Below the pieces are notes generated by a model. That model had not been told where the DNA came from. It was given only the letters and a program-made list of their open reading frames with translations, and made no database searches. A DNA stretch of 64,000 nucleotides. Origin: DASZWJ01 sp963813895. GTDB taxonomy: Bacteria; Pseudomonadota; Gammaproteobacteria; JAURND01. Below, one piece after another: positions 1 to 8,690 of this stretch. Position numbers and translations under genes: made by a program. The stretch is from contig CAWFAS010000004.1 of the NCBI GenBank assembly GCA_963813895.1, positions 1 to 64,000 on the forward strand, in the 5' to 3' direction. Within the stretch, counting starts at the first letter, position 1, and the number at the start of each line of letters is the position of its first letter.

Positions 1-84
1 AACCAAAAACTCCATCAATGTTTAGATATGATAAAAAACTTGCTTCAACGAAATATGAAGAAAGTCCTGTAAAATAAAGGAGTT

Positions 85-180
85 ACAAGTTTTATCCCAG
101 GCACTAACTATGACAGACCGCACCAAAGCCTGTCGGGACTGACGCCAAGCCACATACATGGACAAAAAATGTTGCACTAA
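85..180 (+). pseudogene. Transposase C-terminal remnant (rve/IS3-IS481 type)
   Basis: The last ~30 codons of an integrase-core transposase are readable, with the typical tail NYDRPHQSLSGLTPSHIHG followed by a stop at 180. The frame is closed by a stop just upstream, so only the C-terminus survives here. The following 181-391 has no gene; it holds short GC-rich inverted repeats that may be the IS end abutting the broken AlbA_2 gene. Confidence 0.6.
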
Positions 181-391
181 AGCGCAATGTATTTAATTGG
201 GCTCCGCCCAAACCCGGGATATTTGAAGACATGATTCAAATAAACCAAGAATGATCGGGCGACGCAAGCCGCCCGGAATCATGTCACGGCCATCGCCGTC
301 CCCGGCTGTACCGTGGCTTAACTTTAACAGAAATTGACTGGGAATTTATATCTTAACTTTTTGAAAAAATGGTCTTGCATTTCCGCCCGCT

Positions 392-1448
392 TTACTCAAT
401 TAACCCTCTATCATGAAATACCTTAGCAATCAGCTCATTCCTGGGTATAGATTCATGGCTATGCTTCAAATCCTCAATTTTCAACCCACCCGGCAAAGAG
501 CCGTTATTCCAAATTTTAACGTGCGTATCGAAAATAGCCAAAGAAACATCAAGCTGAACGGTTACTATAATCCCTATGGGAAATAGCATTAATTACCGCT
601 TCGCGCACTGCCAATACAGGCAATGCCGGTTTATCAATCCGCCGAAACTGATTAGGCTTAAAAAAACTGGCAATAGGCAAATGCCTCCTCAAAAAATCAT
701 CAGCCGCCTCAAAAACCTTAAAGGCATTACCATCTACTCGTTGATTATCAAGAAATTCGCCCAATTTATCAGCACCCTTAAATCTCGCCATTTTTATCAT
801 GCACTGCGGCAAATCCAGGGACTCTGCCTTAGCAAAAAGAACCACCGCCGCACGCTTAGGCTTACCGTCTTGCAGCAATTTTAAGCGTTTCAGAATCTGG
901 ACTACATTTTCATTAACAGCACTTCCAGGAATACGATGCACATGCACACCTTCCGCTATTGTCCGATAAATTTCATCCTGATCTAAGGAATCAATATCAT
1001 AGCCCTGCGCCGGATAATCTTCCCACGAATGGTTAAGCTGCCCACGCTGTATCAGCAACTGTTCATAATGGTGCTGCGTCATTCGGCCTTTGGAATTGAG
1101 TGTGCGCTCAAAGGGTCTCCCATCGTATACATAAGGAATATGCTTACTAACTGGCGCTTGCATCACAATAACTTGCTTATCATCAATTTTTACATAATCA
1201 ACTTGGATGTGGGCTGTGGGTTCTATTTTTCTAAGTTCATTGGCAATTTCTTGGTGGGTGGTATCTGTAACATGCTGCCCGACGACCTGTCCTTTACTAC
1301 CGACGCCAATCAGCACCGTGCCACCTTTAGCATTAAGGAAACCGCATAAGGTTTCACAGGCAGGCTTTAGCTGGGCAGTAGAAGTTTTAAACTCTAGGGT
1401 TTCTGATTCGCCCTGCGCTATGAGCGCTTTTAATTGCCGGGTATTCAT
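392..1448 (-). pseudogene. AlbA_2 / RecG-like ATP-binding regulator, frameshifted and truncated
   Basis: The N-terminus has a Schlafen/AlbA_2 DNA-binding domain (ESETLEFK, then GFLNAKGGTVLIGV around residues 40-55). The C-terminal part has the ATP-binding helicase-like block ending AVREAVINAISHRDY. The frame then stops near 555, while a shifted frame continues the family pattern (DVSLAIFDTHVKIWNNG ... SIPRNELIAKVFHDRGL) to a stop at 392. This is a one-base frameshift around 555-560 plus loss of the usual C-terminal tail, where the IS-like sequence begins. ATG at 1448 is chosen over an upstream TTG (1466) because the ESETLEF start matches the family. It is the last gene of a minus-strand module with the small genes at 1507-2437. 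Members are often regulators of unknown target; function here is probably lost. Confidence 0.75.
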
Positions 1449-1506
1449 AACCTCTACTGCCTTCAAAGATGAGTTAACTTATGCTGCCATAATTCCGCAA
1501 AGCTGG

Positions 1507-1818
1507 CTATCCGTGTCCAAGGAAATAAATGCAGGATACCCCTAATCCAATGGCTGCTCCTAAAAACATCGTCCCTGCAAAACGGAGTTGTGAACAAAAA
1601 AACTCCTGCTGCTCCAGGCTTTCCGTTATGTAGTCCATATATACCCGCAAGGCAGCAACCTGTTCATTTAGAGCAGAAATACGTTTCCAGGCTGGGCTTT
1701 GATGGTGGTAATCCTCCCTAATAATATTGTCATGAACAATATTGCTGACTAATTGATTCAAGTCCTCGGTGAGTTTCTTCGCTTGCAGGGTATCTTTTAG
1801 TATGAGATTAGCAACCAT
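1507..1818 (-). CDS. Small protein with C-terminal membrane segment, unknown function
   Basis: A 103-residue protein. The first ~75 residues are predicted helical and hydrophilic, followed by one hydrophobic segment (FAGTMFLGAAIGLGVSCIYFL) that would anchor it in the membrane with the N-terminal part in the cytoplasm. Its ATG overlaps the stop of the upstream gene (TAATG), a sign of translational coupling, and the AlbA_2 pseudogene follows 58 bases downstream. I do not recognise the family. The tight coupling suggests the two small proteins act together. Confidence 0.6.
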   Translation of the reverse strand: MVANLILKDTLQAKKLTEDLNQLVSNIVHDNIIREDYHHQSPAWKRISALNEQVAALRVYMDYITESLEQQEFFCSQLRFAGTMFLGAAIGLGVSCIYFLGHG

Positions 1819-2108
1819 TAGCTTACCTGCCCTGAAAATTGACCGGAAATAATGGTAGCTTTTTGCTCACGGCAGATATGAAAAGCAGCATCTAATGTTG
1901 TTGTACTGCCATTATAAGCATACTCAATAATTTCGCAGAGCAATAATAGGTAATCGTGAACAATCTGTGCGGGATGCTCTAGAAAACTATCACATAAAGC
2001 GACCTGGATTAAGGCATTAGCCTTGGCGAGATGGTCATTGATGGCTTCCAGAGAATCTATTTGTTGATTTACGAATGACGAAAAGTGATTTAGGCTATTG
2101 ATAGCCAT
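1818..2108 (-). CDS. Small helical protein, unknown function
   Basis: A 96-residue, largely helical soluble protein without signal peptide or membrane segment. Upstream (minus strand) lies a ribbon-helix-helix gene; downstream it is coupled to the membrane-anchored protein by a one-base stop/start overlap. The pattern I...KAN.L......F followed by a second helix with HDYLLLLCEIIEYA loosely resembles the small gene at 56378-56620, but this was judged by eye only. No function can be assigned. Confidence 0.6.
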   Translation of the reverse strand: MAINSLNHFSSFVNQQIDSLEAINDHLAKANALIQVALCDSFLEHPAQIVHDYLLLLCEIIEYAYNGSTTTLDAAFHICREQKATIISGQFSGQVS

Positions 2109-2207
2109 GATTAACCTCCAACTAAGGTTGATTTTTGGTCAGTGGCGCGCATGTGTTGCGAGCACTACGCGCCACGCTCTAATACATTACAATAAAACAA
2201 TATCTAT

Positions 2208-2219
2208 ATATTGCAATAT
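2208..2219. promoter_or_regulatory. Candidate RHH operator, downstream copy
   Basis: Perfect 12-bp palindrome ATATTGCAATAT between the RHH gene and the 96-residue gene. The same core recurs upstream of the RHH gene at 2471-2480. Binding by the RHH protein is inferred. Confidence 0.35.
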
Positions 2220-2230
2220 TGTCAATATCT

Positions 2231-2437
2231 TTATTGCTTATACTTTTCCAAAACCACTTCGATTCCTTGTCGGCAAAGCTCTGCCATACTGATATTCATA
2301 TCAAATGCTAACCGCCTTAACTGTTCCCACATAGGCTTGTGCATTTGCACGATTAATTTTTTATCATCAGCTTGGCCGATAAATGATAAATCTCCTTCTT
2401 TGACTACAGGTTCCGACGGATTCTTTTTTCTTGGCAT
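2231..2437 (-). CDS. Ribbon-helix-helix (CopG/Arc-like) regulator
   Basis: A 68-residue protein with a basic N-terminus (MPRKK) and a C-terminal ribbon-helix-helix pattern: a short strand (KKLIVQMHKPM) followed by two helices (WEQLRRLAFDMN, SMAELCRQGIEVVLEKYK). The start at 2437 is preferred because GAGGGGGG lies just upstream of it; the in-frame ATG at 2452 would place that Shine-Dalgarno sequence inside the gene. AT-rich palindromes with the core TATTGCAATA lie on both sides of the gene and are candidate operators. It probably autoregulates the module running down to 392, as antitoxin or partition-type RHH proteins do. Confidence 0.65.
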   Translation of the reverse strand: MPRKKNPSEPVVKEGDLSFIGQADDKKLIVQMHKPMWEQLRRLAFDMNISMAELCRQGIEVVLEKYKQ

Positions 2438-2470
2438 TACTGCCCCCCTCATTTAGATATACTATTGCGT

Positions 2471-2480
2471 TATTGCAATA
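2471..2480. promoter_or_regulatory. Candidate RHH operator, upstream copy
   Basis: Perfect 10-bp palindrome TATTGCAATA 34 bases upstream of the RHH start. It shares its core with 2208-2219 and sits where an autoregulatory operator would be expected. Confidence 0.4.
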
Positions 2481-2526
2481 TGGTTATATTAACAATCAGC
2501 CTTTTATTTAGCCATTCAAATTAAAT

Positions 2527-2610
2527 CTAGCCTACCTCATGTCAATGGCGAGACCAAGCTGCACAAGCGCGGCGAGCGCGAAGCGGAACCATTGACATGA
2601 GGTAGGCTAG
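2527..2610. repeat. 22-bp inverted repeat hairpin
   Basis: Arms at 2527-2548 and 2589-2610 are perfect inverted copies (CTAGCCTACCTCATGTCAAT...), around a GC-rich 40-base centre. It lies in the 2438-2804 gap between divergent modules, so it may be a small non-autonomous mobile palindrome rather than a terminator; no T-run follows. Confidence 0.7.
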
Positions 2611-2740
2611 AATTACGCTGAATACAGGGGGCTGGGATTTTTTTTTATCCCTGCCCCCTGCCTCACAGCGAGTGCGGGGTGTGGGGCTGGCCCCACATCA
2701 TTGTTTAATCATAAAAATGAACACATATATATATCCTATA

Positions 2741-2769
2741 TTGACAAATAGTGGATACATATATATAGT
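2741..2769 (+). promoter_or_regulatory. Near-consensus sigma70 promoter
   Basis: TTGACA (2741-2746), a 17-base spacer, then TATAGT (2764-2769), 35 bases upstream of the mobile mystery protein A start. Repeated ACATATATATAT tracts at about 2721 and 2757 overlap the promoter and are plausible binding sites for the HTH protein encoded just downstream. Confidence 0.65.
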
Positions 2770-2804
2770 CACTTTTATAAATTATGGATATACATAGGTG
2801 AACA

Positions 2805-3269
2805 ATGAGAACAAAATTACTCGCGTTGAAACAACTGGATCGTCAGTTAACGCCCTGGTCTCAAGCTAAAACCTATTTCCAGCCACGGAATGGCTGGATC
2901 TCCTGTATACGTAAGGCATTAGGAATGACATCAGTACAATTAGCCAAACGATTAGGGGTCGCTCGCTCACGCGTCACTAAAATCCAACAAGCTGAACTGG
3001 CAAATTCACTTACTTTACACACCCTGAAGGAAACAGCGAATGCACTAAATTGTGATTTGGTTTATGCCTTGGTTCCCCGCAAACCTTTAGAAACCTTAGT
3101 AAAAGAACAAGCTGAGAAAATTGCCAGACAAAAATTACAGCGGGTTTCACATTCTATGGCGCTTGAAGCTCAGGCGGTAGCAAAACCCCAACAACAAGAA
3201 CAGCTGGAAGAGCTGATTAATACCCTACTCTCAGGCACCCTAAAACAATTGTGGGATGAAACACCATGA
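2805..3269 (+). CDS. Mobile mystery protein A (HTH)
   Basis: A 154-residue protein resembling the mobile mystery protein A family. It has an XRE-like helix-turn-helix at about residues 40-65 (MTSVQLAKRLGVARSRVTKI) and a helical C-terminal half rich in Gln and Glu. AGGTGA precedes the ATG. It overlaps the next gene by four bases (ATGA), so the two are translationally coupled. In this family the A protein is always paired with a Fic-domain B protein; by analogy with Fic toxin-antitoxin pairs it may act as regulator or antitoxin, but that role is inferred. Confidence 0.85.
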   Translation: MRTKLLALKQLDRQLTPWSQAKTYFQPRNGWISCIRKALGMTSVQLAKRLGVARSRVTKIQQAELANSLTLHTLKETANALNCDLVYALVPRKPLETLVKEQAEKIARQKLQRVSHSMALEAQAVAKPQQQEQLEELINTLLSGTLKQLWDETP

Positions 3270-3913
3270 AGTTTGAATATCCGGCAGGTGCTACGCCCTT
3301 AGACCCTGATGAAATAGTTGGATTAATTCCAGACCATATTACTACCCAGGCGGAGTTAAATGAGTGGGAACAAGCGAATATTCTCGAAGCAGAAATGTGG
3401 CTTAGTGCTTCACACCGATTTGCTTACAACGTTCCAACTAGCGGTTACAATGCTGTTGGCAGCTATGGTACCAATCTGAACGTCAATGCTCTTTTAGAAG
3501 TCGCCTTTCTTCAGCAGATACATAAAAGAATGTTCAACAAAACCTGGCGATGGGCAGGTCAATTTCGTAAAAGCAATAAAAATATTGGCCCGGATTGGAT
3601 ATATGTCTCTATACATCTCAGAGAACTTTTAGAAGATATAAAATACCAAGTCACCAATGACTCCTATGAAATCAATGAAATAGCAGCTAGGCTGCATCAT
3701 CGACTAGTCGCGATTCACCTATTCCCCAATGGCAATGGTAGGCACGCCCGCTTGGTAACAGATCGTTTTTTGATAGCCAATAATCGGCCAAGACTTTCCT
3801 GGGGACAAAGCAACCTTTATGAAAACTCTATTATTAGGAAAGAATATATTAAAGCCCTGCAAGCAGCAGATAAACACGATTACAGCGCTCTATTAGCGTT
3901 TGTGCAACAATAA
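3266..3913 (+). CDS. Mobile mystery protein B (Fic/DOC family)
   Basis: A 215-residue Fic-domain protein. The catalytic motif HLFPNGNGRHAR lies at residues 151-162 with all core residues present (His151, the GNGR phosphate-binding loop), so it should be an active AMP-transferase or related nucleotidyl-modifying enzyme. The target is unknown. It is coupled to the HTH gene upstream by a four-base overlap. Family knowledge: such pairs occur sporadically on mobile DNA, and the surroundings here (IS remnants on both sides) agree. An obvious inhibitory helix was not identified by eye. Confidence 0.85.
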   Translation: MKFEYPAGATPLDPDEIVGLIPDHITTQAELNEWEQANILEAEMWLSASHRFAYNVPTSGYNAVGSYGTNLNVNALLEVAFLQQIHKRMFNKTWRWAGQFRKSNKNIGPDWIYVSIHLRELLEDIKYQVTNDSYEINEIAARLHHRLVAIHLFPNGNGRHARLVTDRFLIANNRPRLSWGQSNLYENSIIRKEYIKALQAADKHDYSALLAFVQQ

Positions 3914-4272
3914 TTAATTTTTTTAAGATGTCATGAAATTTCTGTTAATTCCGTTAGAACTCCCACAATCAAGTTACCTCAATTGCGCGGCGGATTGGCT
4001 ACCACCGATTCGCCCCGTTCTGACCTTGCAAAGTCATGGCTCGGACTGTTCACGCCATATTGATGCCAGTCATCAATAACTATTGCTTTTTTTATCTACT
4101 TGTTTCCTCCTTAATATTAGTTAATACAAGCTAAACCCAATTGATCTAAACTGATGTTTAAACCACATCATTTCTCATACGACGGTTGATGAAACCAATC
4201 CCGAAGGATATTCACCCAAGTTGATGACCGTACCAGGTGGGAGCACGGAACGCGTTAAGGGGCGTTAGTCCA
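3914..4272. other. Gene-free stretch, no feature recognised
   Basis: No convincing ORF, RNA gene or long inverted repeat. The AT-rich middle contrasts with moderately GC-rich blocks at about 3970-4050 and 4200-4260, which read as debris from inserted DNA, but I could not match them to a family. Confidence 0.3.
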
Positions 4273-4536
4273 TCAATCCGATATTTGTACCGCATTCTTA
4301 GCTTTATTGGCAAGTCTTTCAGCACGTTTTCTTGATTGAAAAAGCTCGGATTTCAACTGGTCTATTTGTTTCTCCAAGGAGTTTACTTTTGTTTGTACCG
4401 CTTCTCTGGTTTTTTCGGAGATAATTAAATTATCAAATGCCGCTTTGTACACTATTATTGCTTCATCTTTCTTTTGGATAATACTATTCAGTTCGCTGTT
4501 TTTCCGTTGTTCCATCAGTGCAGATTGGGACTGCAA
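4273..4536 (-). CDS. Short coiled-coil protein or C-terminal remnant
   Basis: An 87-residue ORF with a strongly heptad-like, Glu/Lys/Gln-rich sequence (TKVNSLEKQIDQLKSELFQS). The same frame remains open for about 10 codons upstream of the ATG before a TAG, and no good ribosome binding site is seen, so this may be the tail of a larger coiled-coil gene cut by rearrangement. Function unknown. Confidence 0.3.
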   Translation of the reverse strand: MQSQSALMEQRKNSELNSIIQKKDEAIIVYKAAFDNLIISEKTREAVQTKVNSLEKQIDQLKSELFQSRKRAERLANKAKNAVQISD

Positions 4537-4928
4537 ATTAGCTTGCCATTGGTGTAATTTCTAGCTCAGAATGATTGAGTATACGGTTATAGTTTTCCCT
4601 ATCAAGAAAGAAAAAATTATGATGGGGATTGGATGATTTTCTTTTTTGACAGGGGCTCTGAACCATAACCGGGTAATATGGCAAACTGAGAAAGAGATAA
4701 TATAAAAATTGGTTTTTATAGTTGCGTGCTTTATTATTGATCAATTAGATTTCAGAAAATATTTTTGATTCATGATGGGTGTTGTGAGCCTAAGCAGAAT
4801 ATTTAACCCCCCATCCCCCCAATTCTAATCATATTATTTAATGTCCAAATAAAAAACCCCTCAAAGAGCTTGATTAAAACTCCAGGAGGGGCTTCTCTTT
4901 AAGTTTGTCAACAAGAAAGAGAAGAAAA

Positions 4929-5504
4929 ATGTCTCATAAATTTTTATCCAATTCCAGCTTTCATCAAATATTAAACGCCATTGACCAAAAATTAGCAGAA
5001 CAATCAAAAGAAAAAGGCTGCCTAAGCTGTGGCAGTCAACTGCACAAAGCCAATTATCCTCGAAGCCCGGCTGGGCTAAGCGCGCCTTTTCGTGAGTACT
5101 ATGATGAACGCCTTAGCTTTTGTTGTGTCAAGTGTCGCAAACGTATGACGCCACCGTCGGTCAGGTTTTTTGGCCGCAGATGGTTTGTTGGGCCAGTCTT
5201 TATCCTAATTTGCATTCTCCGCCTGGGAATTAACGATCGTCGGCTGATGCAGGTAAGAAAATATTTTGGCATTACCATGAGTCAATTAACCTGGAGGCGT
5301 TGGCGTCGATGGTGGCTCGAATCATTTCCAGAGACATCTTTTTGGCAACGGGTAACAGGCATCGTTCCGCTTTGTGTAATGGAATCCAAGCAATCTTTTC
5401 CGCGAGCATTATTCAATCAATTTTCAGGGGTTTTTGAACAAAAAATAACCTGTTCCTTGCGTTTTTTCTCATCAGCGCCCGGTAGCGTTTTGCGCGCTTT
5501 TTAA
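4929..5504 (+). CDS. Transposon zinc-ribbon protein, probably 3'-frameshifted
   Basis: Two CxxC pairs (CLSCGSQ near residue 30 and CCVKCRKRM near residue 70) form a zinc ribbon. A Trp/Arg-rich stretch follows (LTWRRWRRWWLESFPETSFW). The ATG at 4929 has a purine-rich leader; a TTG eight codons upstream is an alternative. The reading frame ends at 5504, but another frame continues with LFNGGTLSAEFVVFIKNLYQ to a stop just before the integrase start, which suggests a frameshift near the 3' end. Likely a DNA-binding accessory of the transposon; exact role unknown. Confidence 0.55.
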   Translation: MSHKFLSNSSFHQILNAIDQKLAEQSKEKGCLSCGSQLHKANYPRSPAGLSAPFREYYDERLSFCCVKCRKRMTPPSVRFFGRRWFVGPVFILICILRLGINDRRLMQVRKYFGITMSQLTWRRWRRWWLESFPETSFWQRVTGIVPLCVMESKQSFPRALFNQFSGVFEQKITCSLRFFSSAPGSVLRAF

Positions 5505-5594
5505 TGGAGGAACATTATCCGCAGAGTTTGTTGTTTTCATCAAAAATCTCTATCAAGTAGCCTTTGAACTTCTTAATTTTATGAAGGAGTTCCT

Positions 5595-7056
5595 ATGAAA
5601 GACTACTCAGATGCCGACACCCCTCAAGCACGGTGGGCTCGTTTTCGGTTTTCGATTGTCGGTCCGTTATTATCAGCGCCGCCAGAGAAAGGTGATTTAT
5701 TAATCCTCCTGGAAGCCCTTTCCAAAAAACAATGGCAACATCCAACCCGGGACTGTATGGTTACATTTAGCCTATCGACACTGGAGCGTTGGTATTACCG
5801 TGCAAAACGTGACGTCGACCCTGTGCGTGCATTACGCACCAAACGCCGCACTGATGCAGCTTGTCCACGAACCTTGAATGCGGAATTAAAACGCGCCATA
5901 CAGCAACAATATCGGTTGCATCCGAGTTGGAGCTATCAATTACATATCGATAATTTAGCGGTATTAGCGAAACAAAATCCTGATTTAGGATCAGTGCCTT
6001 CATATAGCACAGTGCATCGTTATATGAAAGACAACGGATTACGTAAACACCGTGCTGCTAAAGCACGACATACCGCGGGGGCATTGATTGCGCAAGAACG
6101 CCTGGCGCATCGTGAAGTCCGCAGTTATGAAGTTGAATATGTGCATGGTTTATGGCATCTGGATTTCCACCATGGTTCTCGGAAAATTCTTGGTAAAGAT
6201 GGTCAATGGCGCAAACCACTGTTATTGGCGATTCTGGATGACCACTCACGGTTGGTTTGCCACGCGCAATGGTATTTGGATGAAACCGCTGAATCTTTAG
6301 TGCATGGATTTAAGCAAGCTTTGCAAAAGCGCGGGCTGCCAAGAGCACTGATGAGTGACAATGGTTCAGCGATGATATCAGCTGAATTTACGCAAGGATT
6401 AGCACGCCTTGGGATATTGCACCAACCCACTTTACCTTATAGCCCATACCCAAAATGCGAAACAAGAAGTCCTATGGGCGCAGGTAGAGGGGCGCTTGAT
6501 GGCCATGCTGGAAGGAGAGTCAGAGTTAACCCTGTCGTTATTGAACGAAGCCACCATTGCCTGGATAGAGTTTGAATACCATCGCAAACAACATACTGAA
6601 ATTTTAACCACTCCGTTGGATCGGTATTTAGAAGCAAAAAATGTGGGCAGGCCATGTCCTGAAACTCAGGTATTGAATCGTGTATTTGGTGAAGAAATAA
6701 AACGCAAACAGCGTCGCTCCGATGGCACGTTGACGGTAAATGGGTGTCGATTTGAAGTACCATCGCAGTATCGCCATATGTCATTTTTACATCTGCGTTA
6801 TGTTCGTTGGGATTTGAGTTATGTGTCGCTCGTAGACCCCCACACCGACACTTGTCTTGCCATACTGTATCCACAAGATAAATCTGCCAATGCAGCAGGA
6901 GTGCGACGCACATTGACGAAAGAGACTACCCATCCGCCATCACAAGAAACACTGCCACCGGCAAGCATCGCGCCACTGCTGAAATCATTAATGGCCGAAT
7001 ATGCAGCAACTGGTTTACCACCCGCCTATTTACCCAAAAACGAAGGAGAAAAATAA
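5595..7056 (+). pseudogene. DDE integrase/transposase, one-base frameshift
   Basis: An rve-fold transposase of about 487 residues when repaired. The first frame (5595-6575) has the N-terminal helix-turn-helix region, catalytic Asp in LWHLDFHHG and second Asp in LMSDNGSAM. The second frame (6409-7056) has the catalytic Glu in KQEVLWAQVEGR and a C-terminal beta-rich domain. The break is an extra C in the run at about 6449-6451: removing it restores LPYSPYQNAKQEV, the usual family spacing. The 3' end overlaps the ATPase start. As read, no full transposase is made unless ribosomes shift frame. Confidence 0.85.
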
Positions 7057-7911
7057 TGCACAAAAAATTATTTGCGCTGTATGGGTTGAAATTTAACCCA
7101 TTTACCCCTGATGTCCCAACAGAGGCTTTGCATCTGTACCCAAAGCTCGAAAACTTTTGCTGGCGTATTGAACACAGCTTAATTCAGGAAGGTGGATTTT
7201 CGCTGATCTGTGGTGATGCTGGTACCGGAAAAAGTGCTGCACTCAGAGTATTGGCCGAAAAATTAAGTCACATCCGTGATATTCAGGTCGGTATCTTGAC
7301 CCATCCTTCAGCACGATTATCTGATTTTTATCGCGAATTGGGCGATATCTTTGGTGTAGTACTTAATGTGCACAACCGCTGGCATGGTTTTAAAAGTTTA
7401 CGTGAACAATGGTTGCATCATGTGAAAAATACATTGTTACGTCCGGTATTATTTATTGATGAAGCACAAGAAATGCCTGTTTGCGTATTAAATGAAATTA
7501 CGCTTACTTACCAGTGCACAATTCGATTCGCATTTATTACTCAGCGTCATACTCGCAGCAGATCAACGACTCACTGATAAATTCCGTTGTAATGAGTTAA
7601 TCCCGTTGGGCAGCCGTATCCGAGTACGTTATCACACCGAACAGGCCAGTGCTTCACAACTCATGCAAAGTCTTCAACATTTATTAACCACAGCTGGCAA
7701 TCCGCGTTTAATGACACAGGAACTGATGCAAACGTTGTGTGACCACGCCATGGGAAATTATCGCGTATTATGCGCCATGGCTGCAGAATTACTGGATACT
7801 GCAACACAACAAGAAAAAACACAATTGGATGAGAAATTATATCTGGCATGTTTTGCGCCACCTACATCAACACGTAAACAAAAAAATACATTAGGAGGTG
7901 TGCGTGGATAA
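7056..7911 (+). pseudogene. ExeA/TniB-like AAA ATPase of transposon, frameshifted
   Basis: Walker A GDAGTGKSA (about residues 52-60) and Walker B LFIDEAQE are in the first frame (7056-7577). The C-terminal AAA lid region (LLLSVILAADQRL ... LCDHAMGNYRVLCAMA) is in the second (7492-7911). An extra A near 7497 causes the shift; removing it joins VCVLNE to LRLLTSAQFDSHL. Family role: the ATPase selects target DNA and activates the integrase. It starts on the last base of the integrase stop, so the genes form one operon. Confidence 0.8.
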
Positions 7912-8077
7912 GCCAGTTATCATTATCGAAGCTCCAGAACTCAACGATCAAGGGGTAGCATACGTCAGAGCTTTTCTTCATGAAATCATACTTGCATTTG
8001 AGTCACATTATTATCATCGACTGCGCAGATATCATTGCCGATTGCCACTGCCTGATGAGCTGAAGAAGGAGGAATAG
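7904..8077 (+). CDS. Small transposon-encoded protein
   Basis: A 57-residue ORF starting at GTG 7904, five bases after a perfect AGGAGG and overlapping the end of the ATPase frame by eight bases. The sequence starts VDKPVIIIEAPELNDQG and ends in basic residues followed by KKEE. The strong ribosome binding site and tight overlap argue that it is a genuine last gene of the transposon operon. No function is known to me. Confidence 0.55.
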   Translation: MDKPVIIIEAPELNDQGVAYVRAFLHEIILAFESHYYHRLRRYHCRLPLPDELKKEE

Positions 8078-8248
8078 GTAAAAAATTAAATTTAATGGCT
8101 GCATTTGTGAAGCACCGCGGTAGAAATACCGTGTTTTGCTATTTACTGATATTGAATTTTTTAATTTTACATCTCACATCAAATAATCTGGGAAAATGAC
8201 CATCAAATAGCGTGATTACGCTCACAATTAAAGGGAATTAAAAGCATT

Positions 8249-8671
8249 TCAGAGGCCAATGAAGTATTAAATAGCGGATTTATTAAGAAACTCAACCAAA
8301 AATTCGTTAAGATAGCGCGCAATCCAGTATCGGCACATCGCCAAGGAAAAGGGATTAATCTAAATGCTATTTTATGTTGGGAATATACTCGAACAATACA
8401 AAATGATTGGACTTTTTCATTCAGAAAGAAAATTTACCAAATAGAAAAACCCTATGGCTGTGGTGTTAGACCCAGATCAAAAATTTATGTGCGCTGTCAA
8501 ATGAATGGCGAAATAACGGCCTACTATGGTGAGGAACGATTATACCTCCAAGTAGTAAATCAACGGCAGCCTGCTCAAAAGCAAGAGGCATTACATGCAC
8601 CTAAATTACTAGAGAATCTTTCGAATCAGTTTATGGGCCTATTTGTGGGTAATGATGTGGTGAATATTTGA
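8249..8671 (+). pseudogene. ISNCY-family transposase C-terminal remnant
   Basis: An open frame without a start runs from about 8249 to the stop at 8671. It carries features of the ISNCY transposase C-terminus: NPVSAHR, LCWEYTRTIQNDWTFSFRKK, and RSKIYVRCQMNGEITAYYG. The N-terminal two thirds, including the catalytic core, are missing. The last 22 bases before the stop region recur at 13860-13881, suggesting that the following 5.2 kb was inserted into this element. Confidence 0.65.
8639..8660 (+). repeat. 22-bp direct repeat, left copy
   Basis: CTATTTGTGGGTAATGATGT plus GG, inside the ISNCY remnant. An identical copy lies at 13860-13881 after the IS4 remnant, bracketing the RAP/Sel1 gene and the two IS fragments. 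Confidence 0.85.
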
Positions 8672-8690
8672 CCCCTTATTTTTTGACCCC

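Larger units (their letters stand above)
4831..8189. mobile_element. Decayed transposon: zinc-ribbon protein, DDE integrase, ExeA-like ATPase, small ORF
   Basis: Four plus-strand genes in close order resemble transposons that pair a D,D,E integrase with an AAA+ ATPase (Tn7/Tn552/IS21-like logic). Tentative ends are imperfect 14-bp inverted repeats: ATATTATTTAATGT at 4831-4844 and its near complement at 8176-8189 (12 of 14 match). At least two genes carry single-base frameshifts, so the copy is probably inactive. End positions are uncertain; no clear target duplication was seen. Confidence 0.6.

Noticed and set aside
4538..4744. 68-codon minus-strand ORF
   Set aside because: Composition (many Asn, Tyr, Phe, Pro), no ribosome binding site and no family pattern; likely chance ORF in AT-rich DNA.
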